A stretch of 64,000 bases of DNA from NCBI GenBank assembly GCA_019309545.1, contig JAFDGA010000013.1:1-64000 (forward strand). The letters are read 5' to 3'. A program made the position numbers and the translations under genes. The DNA is from Deltaproteobacteria bacterium. Its GTDB lineage: Bacteria; Desulfobacterota; Desulfobaccia; Desulfobaccales; Desulfobaccaceae. Within the stretch, counting starts at the first letter, position 1. Each line of letters begins with the position of its first letter. The notes under the pieces are model-generated. The model was not told where the DNA came from, searched no databases, and saw nothing but the letters and a program-made list of their open reading frames with translations. Shown one piece after another: positions 52,699-60,885 of this stretch.

Positions 52699-53826
52699 AT
52701 GAATCAAGGCTATATCAGACTTTTGAGCCTGTTGATCATATTGGGGCTGACCTTATGTTTGGCTGGTTGTGCCAAGGTGAAAAAATGGGCCGGTTTTCCC
52801 GAAGAAGACGTCCCCCCGGAATCGATCGAGGAAGAGGTGGTAATCGACGGCAAGACCTATGTCAAGAGTCGCAACCCCTATTATCTGACCTACCCGGATC
52901 AGCCTGAATATATCTATGCCGAAAAAGGCACCGAATTCTATGGCATGCAGGATTACCTGGTCAAGGCCCTGGCCAAAGAGGTGGCCAAGGAAAAGAAAAA
53001 GGCGGGGGCGGCGGTGCCGCCCGATAAGCTCCAGGAGCTGGTCCGCCAGGAAGTCGAACGGGTATTACGTGAACAGGGTCTGGGGGGCATGGTCTATGCC
53101 TCCCGGGTGGCTGGCGTCACCAGCGCCTATCCGGGCCGGGCGGTGGCGGTGATCCCGGCTCTCTCTGAGACTCCCAGCGGCTACGCCGGGCTGAATCGCA
53201 CCCTGGCAGTGAGTCTGGCGACCTCCCTAAAAAAACAGCAAGAACTGCTGGTGGTGGAGGACAGCCAGGTCAAAGAGGCCATAGGCAAAGTCACTCCGGT
53301 GGGCAAGTTAGCCACTCGCCGAAACATCCGGGCCCTGGGGGATGCCCTGGGGGTCCAGGGGATTGTCATCACCCGGATTGTTCCGCCCGAAAAAGGCACC
53401 TCCGGGTTTATGGTGCTGGAACTGTATGACACCTTTTTGGGCAACAAGGTCAAATCCATCGTCGAACCGGCCGGCGACGCGGGTTTGAATATGGATACCG
53501 TTACCCGCTTTGCCCAGCGGGATGCCTATCTGATGGCGGGGGAACTGCGGACCCAGGATTGGTTCGGACGGGTGGAATTTATCCAGGATGACAAGGTCTA
53601 CCTGAATCTGGGCCTGAATACCGGGCTCAAGGTGGGTGATCGCCTCAAGGTAGTCGAGCCTGGCAAGGAGATCACCAACCCGGTTACCCATGCCAGCCTG
53701 GGTTTCACTGCCGATACCCCTCTGGGGGAATTGAGGGTGGCGGAGATTATTGGCAATAATGCCGCCGCGGCCACTATTGTCAGCGGCGGCCCGTTTAAGC
53801 CTAATGATAAGGTCAAAGCGGAGTAA
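52699..53826 (+). CDS. Lipoprotein with FlgT/CsgG-like domains
   Basis: A 375-aa lipoprotein with lipobox LAGC. A Lys/Glu-rich helical region (100-130) is followed by a domain with RAVAVIPALSETPSGYAGLN and VVEDSQVKEAI, similar to CsgG/TolB-N-like folds, and a C-terminal beta-domain KVYLNLGLNTGLKVGDRLKVVEP resembling the FlgT C-terminal. It follows the porin terminator, so it has its own transcript. Perhaps an outer-membrane assembly factor; exact role unknown. Confidence 0.7.
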   Translation: MNQGYIRLLSLLIILGLTLCLAGCAKVKKWAGFPEEDVPPESIEEEVVIDGKTYVKSRNPYYLTYPDQPEYIYAEKGTEFYGMQDYLVKALAKEVAKEKKKAGAAVPPDKLQELVRQEVERVLREQGLGGMVYASRVAGVTSAYPGRAVAVIPALSETPSGYAGLNRTLAVSLATSLKKQQELLVVEDSQVKEAIGKVTPVGKLATRRNIRALGDALGVQGIVITRIVPPEKGTSGFMVLELYDTFLGNKVKSIVEPAGDAGLNMDTVTRFAQRDAYLMAGELRTQDWFGRVEFIQDDKVYLNLGLNTGLKVGDRLKVVEPGKEITNPVTHASLGFTADTPLGELRVAEIIGNNAAAATIVSGGPFKPNDKVKAE

Positions 53827-54140
53827 AAGAAGGTTTTCTGTCACCCTCGCCCTCTCCCCCGCCGGCGGGGGAGAGGGGATAAAGGATAAAATTACTCATT
53901 TGAAAGCTAATCGTTATAAAACATTATATGGCTGGAGCCTTTAACTGGAAGGAATAGACTTTGGGAACCCAATGTAGTCCCAAGCGCTGATGTTAAAGGG
54001 TTGCGTCTGCGTCATGCATTTCAGGACGCATTGAGCTGATTTGGATGGAATAGGTGGACTAAAATTGATATGACGGGTAATAAGGGAATGGGATTCCCGC
54101 CCCCTGCCGCCACCCAGGCTATCAAGGCTGATTTTAGGAG
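53827..54140. other. Intergenic stretch after the FlgT-like gene
   Basis: Holds repeat copy D (53841-53917); the other 220 bases show no gene, terminator or RNA that I can identify. Confidence 0.45.
53841..53917. repeat. Dispersed intergenic repeat, copy D (truncated)
   Basis: 77-bp copy beginning in the CACCCTCGCCCTCTC hairpin part and ending in GAAAGCTAATCGTTAT. The left ATACC end is missing. It lies right after the FlgT-like gene. Confidence 0.8.
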
Positions 54141-54559
54141 CTATCGCACTATGAGCACGCTGCAAGGGGCATGACGGCTCACTTTCTCGGGGGAAGTGCC
54201 CAGGAACTTGGCCCAGACGCCGGAAAGCCCGCTGTGTCCCCCCCAGGATAAGGTCTTACTGACCTTCGGTAGCTACCTGCACGATCGTTTGGGCAGGATG
54301 GCCAAGACGAAGGATGCTCTCCAGTTCCAGCCCCGCCTCCTGAGCCTGAACCTGGGCGTTACTAAGAATCTCGCCATATTGGCGGACGGCGAATTTCTTT
54401 TCCTTAACCTTTGATGGTGCCACTGAAGCGGAGGAGTCACTCCCATACCGCCGGGGCGCAAAGTTTCGCCTGGTGTCACCGGGCCAGATCAATCCCCAAT
54501 GCCAAGGCCCGTTTTGCCCCTTCGGAGCCGTCATAAGCCAACAGGATTTTCTTTAACGT
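54141..54559 (-). pseudogene. Universal stress protein (UspA), decayed
   Basis: Joined frames give a recognisable UspA: KKILLAYDGSEGAKRALALG and IDLAR, then a TGA; HQAKLCAPAVWE, a TGA, LLRFSGTIKG; FAVRQYGEILSNAQVQAQEA and GLELESILRLGHPAQTIVQV; and GLSGVWAKFLGTSPEKVSRH then APCSVLIVR. At least three in-frame stops and more than one frameshift interrupt it, and the start codon position after GGAGG reads ACG instead of ATG. It is clearly dead and lies just downstream of the MFS gene. Confidence 0.85.
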
Positions 54560-54616
54560 ATAGACCTCCGTGACATTGGTTGACATTTGCCTGGAGAAGC
54601 CGCGGCAGAATCATGG

Positions 54617-55807
54617 TTAACGAGGAGACAGACAAACTTCCCGGGCCATGAGTAGAAACAGGGGGATGGACAGTAGTTGGGTGATTATGGAAAAGGCGAT
54701 AAGCATGGTCAGGGAGACTTCATAGAGAACCCCCATCAAGGCGCTGCCCAAAAACCAGAAAAGACCGAAGCCGGTATGGAAGATGCCGAAGGCGGTGGCT
54801 CGGCGGGAGGCCGGGGCCAAATCAGCCAGGGCCGCTTTCAGGATGGACTCCAGTGCTCCCATGCCGATGCCCCAGAGAACCATTCCCCCCAAGGCCACCC
54901 AAAAACCTCCGAGAAACACCAGGGGAGCAAAAAGGGCGGACACCACCGGGGAGGCCACTAATACCAACATTCCCAGGCGGTCAAAAAGCCTTCCCAGGAG
55001 GAGGGCCGCCACCGCATCCACACCCATGGCTATGGCGTAAAACAGGGGAATCCATGCGGCCGGGATGGTGCTGGTGTGGTGGAAATGGTAGGCGATGAGC
55101 GGGAAATCAGCATAGCCGGCGCCGATCAAGGCCACCGCGGTAACATAAAGCCAGAAAGGCCGTCCCCAACCCGTGGTTTCCAGTTGCGGGGCGCTTATCT
55201 CCAGTTGGCGGGGCTGGGGATAACGCCGGGCCGCGAGGGCCAACACCAACAGGGCCAGAACCGCTGGCCCCAGGAGGGCGGCAAAGGCAGGACGGTAATC
55301 ACTGGACAGGTAAAACACCCCGGCTACCAGAAGGGGGCCAGCGACCGCGCCAATCTGGTCCATGGCTTCGTGAAAGCCGAACCCGAAGCCTCGACCTACA
55401 TGGGTGGCGGCGTGGGACAGCATAGCATCTCGGGGCGGGGTGCGGATAGCCTTGCCCAGGCGTTCCAAAAGCAAAAGTACGGCCGCCGCTTCCCAACGCC
55501 AGGCCAGGGCCAGGAGCGGCACGGCCAACAGGTTCACCCCATAGCCAAGAATAGTCAGGGACCAATATTTGCCGGTGCGGTCGGCCAGATAGCCCGAGGC
55601 CAGGCGCAGGGCGTAGCCGATGAATTCCCCCAGCCCGGCCACCACTCCAACCACGATGGCACCGGCCTGGAGGGTGCCCAGAAAGGGACCGCTGATGCTG
55701 CGCGCCCCTTCGTAGGTCAGGTCGCTGAAGAGACTGATGACCCCGATGAAGATAATAAACTGAAAGGCCCTCCTCTCATTCTCGCCTATAAACAGTCCAT
55801 TCAGCAA
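54617..55807 (-). CDS. MFS transporter
   Basis: A 396-aa major facilitator with 12 predicted membrane helices. RLASGYLADRTGKYWSL is the loop 2-3 signature, and KAIRTPPRDAMLSHAATHVG follows helix 4, as in a branch of efflux-type MFS proteins. Substrate unknown. The start is uncertain: TTG at 55807 is the best in-frame start, with no clear ribosome-binding site. The decayed uspA lies downstream. Confidence 0.85.
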   Translation of the reverse strand: MLNGLFIGENERRAFQFIIFIGVISLFSDLTYEGARSISGPFLGTLQAGAIVVGVVAGLGEFIGYALRLASGYLADRTGKYWSLTILGYGVNLLAVPLLALAWRWEAAAVLLLLERLGKAIRTPPRDAMLSHAATHVGRGFGFGFHEAMDQIGAVAGPLLVAGVFYLSSDYRPAFAALLGPAVLALLVLALAARRYPQPRQLEISAPQLETTGWGRPFWLYVTAVALIGAGYADFPLIAYHFHHTSTIPAAWIPLFYAIAMGVDAVAALLLGRLFDRLGMLVLVASPVVSALFAPLVFLGGFWVALGGMVLWGIGMGALESILKAALADLAPASRRATAFGIFHTGFGLFWFLGSALMGVLYEVSLTMLIAFSIITQLLSIPLFLLMAREVCLSPR

Positions 55808-56048
55808 GCCTTTCAGGAAGTATCCGACGCCTGGTGGGGGTGCGGATGCTGAAGGAAGTGCGCCTCTTCGGAGAACCGCTATAGACAGTTATGCAATATG
55901 CTTATCACCAGGGGCTCGCATAGCGATAAAAAATTGCTGATTGGCAAAGATCTTCCATTGACTCTGGCCACTATAATGATAAAAATTTGATTATTAATTA
56001 ATTTTTTGGAATCATCAAACTGAAAAACGTTGCATAGGAGGTTATTCT

Positions 56049-57224
56049 GTGAAACCCAGAAAAATTTATGATAGGGTTTACTGGATGGGAGCCATTGATT
56101 GGGACCGACGTTTATTTGACGCCCTCATTTCTTTGCCGGATGGTACCAGTTATAATGCTTTTTTAATCCAAGGAACCGAAAAGACGGCGTTGCTAGATAC
56201 TGTTGATCCCAGCATGGCGGAAGTGTTGCGGGAGCAATTGGCCGGGATTGACAAAATTGATTATGTGATCGCCCATCATGCCGAACAGGACCACTCTGGT
56301 TCTATCCCCCTGGTTCTAGAAATATTTCCGAACGCCAAAGTCGTTACCAATCCTAAGTGTAAAGGGATGCTTGTAGATCTGTTGCAGATCGCCGAAGACC
56401 GGTTTATCACTATTCAGGACGGCGAAACCCTGAACCTGGGAGATAAGACCCTCAGGTTTATCTATACTCCCTGGGTGCACTGGCCGGAAACTCTGGTTAC
56501 CTACCTGGAAGAGGATAACATTCTGTTTTCTTGTGACTTTTTTGGCTCGCATCTGGCTACCAGTGACTTATATGCAGATGAGGGACGCATTTACCGCTCC
56601 GCCAAGCGATATTTTGCAGAAATCATGATGCCCTTCCGGACGGTGATCAACAATAACCTGGAAAAACTGAAAAATTATGATATTGCCTTGATAGCTCCCA
56701 GTCATGGGCCGCTTTATCAACGACCGGAGTTTATCGTCGACGCCTACCGGGACTGGGTTGCCTCTGATCCCCATAACCTGGTGGTGCTGCCCCATGTCAG
56801 TATGCACGGTAGTACTGCCAGGATGGTGGAGCACCTAATCGGTGCTCTGATTGAACTAGGGGTCCGAGTAGAGCCTTTTAATTTGGTAGTCGCCGATCTG
56901 GGGGAATTGGCCATGGCCCTGGTGGATGCCGCCACCGTGGTCATCGGCACCCCAACCGTGTTAGTGGGTCCCCACCCGCTGGCGGTTTATGCCACGGTGC
57001 TGGCCAATGCCTTGCGTCCCAAAGTAAAGTTCGCGTCCATTATTGGTTCCTTCGGCTGGGGCAGTAAGGCGGTGGAGACTCTCACCGGTCTGATGCCCAA
57101 TCTCAAGGTCGATATCCTGGAGCCAGTGATCTGTAAAGGATTGCCTAAAGAGGTAGATTATCAGGCGCTGGATAAGCTTGCCGCGACTATCGCTGCCAAA
57201 CACCGGGAGCACAATTTCGTCTAG
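56049..57224 (+). CDS. Flavodiiron protein (oxygen or NO reductase, ROO/FprA type)
   Basis: The 391-aa protein has a metallo-beta-lactamase-like diiron domain with H77, E79, D81 and H82 (AHHAEQDHSGS), a later VHWPETLVTY and SCDFFGSH and APSHGPLYQRP for the other ligands, then a flavodoxin domain (SMHGSTARMVEHLIGALIE). Cytoplasmic reduction of O2 to water or NO to N2O in anaerobes. GTG 56049 has AGGAGG. No rubredoxin gene is adjacent. It stands before the Sec-peroxiredoxin gene, together suggesting an oxygen-defence group. Confidence 0.94.
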   Translation: MKPRKIYDRVYWMGAIDWDRRLFDALISLPDGTSYNAFLIQGTEKTALLDTVDPSMAEVLREQLAGIDKIDYVIAHHAEQDHSGSIPLVLEIFPNAKVVTNPKCKGMLVDLLQIAEDRFITIQDGETLNLGDKTLRFIYTPWVHWPETLVTYLEEDNILFSCDFFGSHLATSDLYADEGRIYRSAKRYFAEIMMPFRTVINNNLEKLKNYDIALIAPSHGPLYQRPEFIVDAYRDWVASDPHNLVVLPHVSMHGSTARMVEHLIGALIELGVRVEPFNLVVADLGELAMALVDAATVVIGTPTVLVGPHPLAVYATVLANALRPKVKFASIIGSFGWGSKAVETLTGLMPNLKVDILEPVICKGLPKEVDYQALDKLAATIAAKHREHNFV

Positions 57225-57393
57225 CCCTGACTAACGCCTATTTAGTTTAAGGTTTAGTGGTAAAAAATACTATTTGATATTTACAACTAAATAAAATCTG
57301 ATAGATTAAATTTTGGTAGTTAAGAACGTGGGCGCTGAAATCCGGGCTGTTTAAGTCCCGCTAAAGCAAAAATCCGACGCAAAGGAGGAGATG

Positions 57394-58107
57394 ATGGCGG
57401 AAGCACAAGATCAATGTGTGACTCCAGCCCGCGGCCCGATCGGGGTTCCGGAAGCTCAGGAATGCCCAATTACCCAGACTAAACCCAAGGAGGAGGTGAC
57501 CAGGATGATAGCCCGAGTAGGTAAACCGGCACCGGACTTCGAAGCCCCGGCGTATGTGGATGGCGGCTTTAAAAACATCAAGCTTTCAGATTATCGAGGT
57601 AAATGGGTAGTGGTGTGCTTCTATCCGGGTGATTTTACCTTTGTCTGACCGACCGAACTGACGGCAGTTGCCGTCAAATTCCCGGACTTTAAGGCTCTGG
57701 GGGTAGAATTTTTGGCCATTAGTGTGGATAGTCGATTTTCTCACAAGATCTGGCAGGAAGAGGAACTCTCGAAAATGGTCCCCGGGGGGGTGCCTTTTCC
57801 GATGCTTTCCGATCCCGGCGGACGCATCGGCCAGCTCTATGGGGTCTACGACGAAGAAGCTGGAGTCAATATCCGCGGCCGCTTTATCATTGATCCTGAC
57901 GGGGTGATTCAGGCTTCGGAGGTTTTAACTGCCCCGGTAGGTCGTAATCCCGAGGAGTTATTAAGACAGATTAAGGCTTATCAGCATAATCGGGAGACCG
58001 GTGAAGTCATGCCCTCTGGCTGGCAGCCAGGCAAGAAAACCCTGAAACCTTCTCCGGCCCTGGTCGGCAAGGTCTGTGAGGTCTGGAAGCCGGAAGAGTC
58101 CTTCTGA
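57394..58107 (+). CDS. prxU: Selenocysteine peroxiredoxin (PrxU, AhpC/Prx1 type), UGA recoded at 57646-57648
   Basis: The frame reads [43 protein letters not shown] and continues to 58107. The peroxidatic residue of the DFTFVCPTE motif is thus encoded by UGA, so this is a selenoprotein of 237 aa with Sec at position 85. Downstream of the UGA a hairpin (57659-57676) fits a bSECIS. The resolving-Cys motif VCP reads VMP ([10 protein letters not shown]). A Cys occurs later in VGKVCEVW. Two starts are possible: ATG 57394, giving an N-terminal extension with two Cys, or ATG 57505, which has a perfect AGGAGG site and gives 200 aa. Confidence 0.9.
57659..57676 (+). promoter_or_regulatory. bSECIS-like hairpin
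   Basis: TGACGGC (57659-57665) pairs with GCCGTCA (57670-57676) around the loop AGTT. The loop G at 57667 is 18 bases after the end of the UGA, in the 16-37 base range known for bacterial SECIS elements, where SelB binds to a loop G. Confidence 0.8.
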
Positions 58108-58250
58108 CCGCATAGATCAATCAGATCCAGATGAAAGTCGGGTTGCCGCCTTGAACCGGGGGTGCCAGAAATTAACCATCCCCTCTGGCGGCGACCCGTT
58201 CGACGTTTATGGTCTAATAACCTGGAAATCCTTGATTCCAATACCTTAAT

Positions 58251-58307
58251 GGGGGTTGGGAGGGGAGCTTGAGGGCGGGGGGCCAACGGTCCCCCGGCCC
58301 TCCCCCC
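58251..58307. repeat. GC-rich repeat family 2, copy 2
   Basis: This block with GGGGAGCTTGAGGGCGGGGG and CGGTCCCCCGGCCCTCCCC matches the reverse complement of 37280-37334. It lies between the peroxiredoxin gene and the YeeE remnant. Confidence 0.55.
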
Positions 58308-58353
58308 GATTAATCTTTTAAATGCTTCGAGTAAGGGAAAAGATTCATTGGTA

Positions 58354-58660
58354 ATGCCGAACAAGACCGATAATCCCTGGAGTCCCTATCTGGCCGGGGC
58401 TTTGGCGGGGTTGGTGCCGGCGGTTCCGGATATGTGGCAGCGGCGATTCGGTCCCCACCGCCTTCACCGGGGCCTAGTGGCCTTTATCGGCGGCTTCATT
58501 GCCATTTTGGGGGGCGCGGCTCACTAGGGGTTGCCCCAGCGGCCATGGCATCAGCGGGGTCATGCAATTGCCTGTAAGCGGCCTGATTTCCTTAGTGAGA
58601 TTTTTCGCTGGCGGCCTGATCATGGCCCGCCTGGTCTACGCCAATAAGGAACCACGATGA
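58354..58660 (+). pseudogene. YeeE/YedE-type sulfur transporter half, deleted and frameshifted
   Basis: Starts NPWSPYLAGALAGLV like the family, jumps to AVPDMWQRRFGP (about 65-70 residues missing), then breaks in a six-G run (58509-58514, one G too many). Removing one G restores ARLTRGCPSGHGISGVMQLP and VSGLISLVRFFAGGL, the conserved Cys motif region of YeeE/YedE (TsuA, thiosulfate uptake). The corrected frame's TGA overlaps the ATG of the next gene (ATGA), so the two were one operon. Confidence 0.78.
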
Positions 58661-59095
58661 TTATCCTGCTTTATGGGTTGATTAATTGTAAAATTTATGT
58701 TGTCCACCGTGATGATCGCCATGGCCGGCCTGTATCTGCTGATGGACCTGGGAGTGGCAGCGCTTGCTCCCAAACCCACCATATTGGGAGCCAACCTGAT
58801 AGGCGGGCTGATCTTTGGCCTGGGCTGGGGATTGCTGGGTTATTGTCCGGGGACCGCCGTCGGCGCCCTGGGCGAGGGGCGCTGGGATGCCTTCTGGGGC
58901 ATCCTGGGGATGCTAGCCGGTGCCACAGTGTTCGCGGAAATCTATCCGGCTCTGAAATCGACGGTGTTAACCTGGGGTGACTACGGTAGAATAACTCTGC
59001 CCCAGGTCCTGGGCGTCAATCATTGGTTTATAATATTGGTATTCATTCTGGGAGGAATAGGGCTTTGCCGGTGGTTTGAAAACCAGGGGCTGTAG
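58657..59095 (+). pseudogene. YeeE/YedE-type second half (DUF6691-like), N-terminally deleted
   Basis: Begins MIILLYGLIN and then changes frame; the frame from ATG 58697 continues MLSTVMIAMAGLYLLMDLG, ANLIGGLIFGLGWGLLGYC and PGTAVGALGEGR, the conserved family part. About 30-35 residues between LLYGLI and VKFMLSTVM are missing. A short 132-aa product from 58697 may still be made, but the transporter is likely non-functional. It is the partner of the previous remnant. Confidence 0.72.
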
Positions 59096-59134
59096 TTCCT
59101 CGCCGCAAGTTTTGCCCAGAGAGGGAAAAATTAG

Positions 59135-59923
59135 ATGCTCTGGAAAATCGCCACCTTCAACGTCAACGGAATTCGGGCCCGGCTAGCCATTGTGGCTGAC
59201 TGGCTTAAGCATCAGGAGCCGGACGTGCTGTGTTTACAGGAGACCAAATGCCAGGACCAGGATTTTCCGCACCAGGCCTTCCAGGCGGCTGGCTACCATA
59301 GTTATGCCCGGGGCGAAAAATCATTTAACGGGGTGGCCCTGATCTCCAAGGCGCCGCTGGTAGAAGTCTGGCTGGAGTTCGGCGACGGCCAGCCTGACAC
59401 GGAAGCCCGGCTCATTGCCGGACAAGTGCAGGGGGTGTGGATCGTCAACACCTATATCCCTCAGGGCCGCCACCCCGATGACCCTGCCTTCACCGACAAA
59501 CTGGGTTTTTTTGATCGCTTGCACGCCTGGTTCCAAAGCCGGTTTCAACCCGAGCAACCCTTGATCTGGACCGGCGACATGAATGTCGCTCCTGCCAGCT
59601 TAGATGTCTATGACCCGGAGCACCTGGACGGCGCAGTCGGCTTTCATCCGTTGGAGCGTCAGGCCCTGGCCGAGGTGGCGGCCTGGGGTTTTATCGATCT
59701 TTACCGGCATTTTCACCCTGCGGAAAAACAATTTACCTTTTGGGACTACCGCCTCCCCCAGAGCTTCCCGCGGAATTTAGGCTGGCGGCTGGACCATATC
59801 ATGGTTACCGCGCCTTTAGTCCTTGTGGCTAAAGAGTGTGTGGTGGACATGGCGCCGCGCGGTCTGGCCAAACCCAGCGACCATACTCCGGTATGGGCTA
59901 CATTCGATCTGGAGCAGCTGTAG
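59135..59923 (+). CDS. xth: Exonuclease III (AP endonuclease)
   Basis: Cleaves abasic sites and degrades 3' ends in base-excision repair. The 262-aa protein has FNVNGIRARL, LQETKCQDQDFP with E36 as metal ligand, TGDMNVAPASLDVY, and the terminal SDHTPVWATFD. All catalytic residues of the family are present. Confidence 0.95.
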   Translation: MLWKIATFNVNGIRARLAIVADWLKHQEPDVLCLQETKCQDQDFPHQAFQAAGYHSYARGEKSFNGVALISKAPLVEVWLEFGDGQPDTEARLIAGQVQGVWIVNTYIPQGRHPDDPAFTDKLGFFDRLHAWFQSRFQPEQPLIWTGDMNVAPASLDVYDPEHLDGAVGFHPLERQALAEVAAWGFIDLYRHFHPAEKQFTFWDYRLPQSFPRNLGWRLDHIMVTAPLVLVAKECVVDMAPRGLAKPSDHTPVWATFDLEQL

Positions 59924-59980
59924 CGATCCGGCTGATTCGAGCTAGTCTAAAAATTTAAAAAAAATTTTAGCAAATTGGCC

Positions 59981-60727
59981 CTATCTGCCTTGACGCCGTT
60001 GCCGGAGAATTTCAAACAGGAAGATAGCTCCAGCGGTAGCAGCATTGAGCGACCCCAGTTGCGGGGCCGCCATCGGGATGGCAAGGAGAAAATCGCATTC
60101 CCGGCGCACCCGCGGTCGGAGGCCCGAGCCTTCGCCGCCGATGACCAGGGCCAACGGCCCGGTCAGGTCCGCCTCATAGAGGCTTTGGGGGGACTGGGCT
60201 TCAGCTCCTATCACCCACAATCCCTTTTCTTTGCAGCGCTTGAGCACCTCGGTGAGGTTGGTGACCCGGCTCACCGGCAAATATTCCAAAGCCCCGGCCG
60301 CGGCCTTGGCGACCACCGGGGTAACTCCAACCGCACGATCTTTAGGGATGACCAGGGCCAAGGCCCCAGCGGCATGGGCGCTGCGTATAAGGTTGCCTAA
60401 GTTCATGGGATCCTGAAGGCAATCGGCGATTACCACCAGGGCCAGGTCAGGTGGAGTTCCAACCCGGTCCAGAAGTTCAGCCTCAGAAAGATAGCGGTAA
60501 TCAGCCCGCCGGGCCATAATACCCTGGTGACGGCTGCTCTGACAGAGGCGGTCGAGCACGGTCCGCTCCTGGATGCGGAACCTGACCCCGTGTTGCCGGG
60601 CCAAATTACGGATTTCGCCAAGCCAGCGGCCACCCGCACCCTTGGCAACGATTACTTCTTCCATGATGTTGCCGCGCTGACGCAGGGCCTCTAATACAGG
60701 ATGAACCCCATAAATAATTTCACTCAT
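59981..60727 (-). CDS. rlmB: RlmB-family rRNA 2'-O-ribose methyltransferase
   Basis: A 248-aa SpoU-class methyltransferase: YGVHPVLEALRQ starts the substrate-binding domain, and the knotted SAM domain has LQDPMNLGNLIRSAHAAGA, VIGGEGSGLRPRVRREC, IPMAAPQLGSLNAATAGAI. It fits RlmB (Gm2251 of 23S rRNA). I use ATG 60727. It is convergent with xth. Confidence 0.92.
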   Translation of the reverse strand: MSEIIYGVHPVLEALRQRGNIMEEVIVAKGAGGRWLGEIRNLARQHGVRFRIQERTVLDRLCQSSRHQGIMARRADYRYLSEAELLDRVGTPPDLALVVIADCLQDPMNLGNLIRSAHAAGALALVIPKDRAVGVTPVVAKAAAGALEYLPVSRVTNLTEVLKRCKEKGLWVIGAEAQSPQSLYEADLTGPLALVIGGEGSGLRPRVRRECDFLLAIPMAAPQLGSLNAATAGAIFLFEILRQRRQGR

Positions 60728-60885
60728 TACAATTTTCCCAAGCACTGGCCCCTGGCTGTGGGAGAGGCGCTATTTTCTGGTTCCCCAGATGATTTAGACA
60801 ACCAGTATAACTGATAGTATAACTGAATCCTGCACCAATCCTTCTTGCTAACTTTGGCAGAAATGATTATAACAGGAATTAACCT

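Noticed and set aside
29074-53917. Repeats as a CRISPR array
   Set aside because: The copies are kilobases apart with no spacers.
53941-54165. 74-codon minus-strand frame after repeat D
   Set aside because: It partly reads the UspA remnant in another frame; no independent support.
57646-57648. UGA as a nonsense mutation splitting the peroxiredoxin gene
   Set aside because: It is exactly the catalytic codon, the frame is intact on both sides, and a bSECIS-like hairpin follows at the right distance.
59940-59972. AT-rich palindrome between xth and rlmB as terminator
   Set aside because: CTAAAAATTT-type symmetry without a GC stem; not enough to call a terminator, though convergent genes make it possible.
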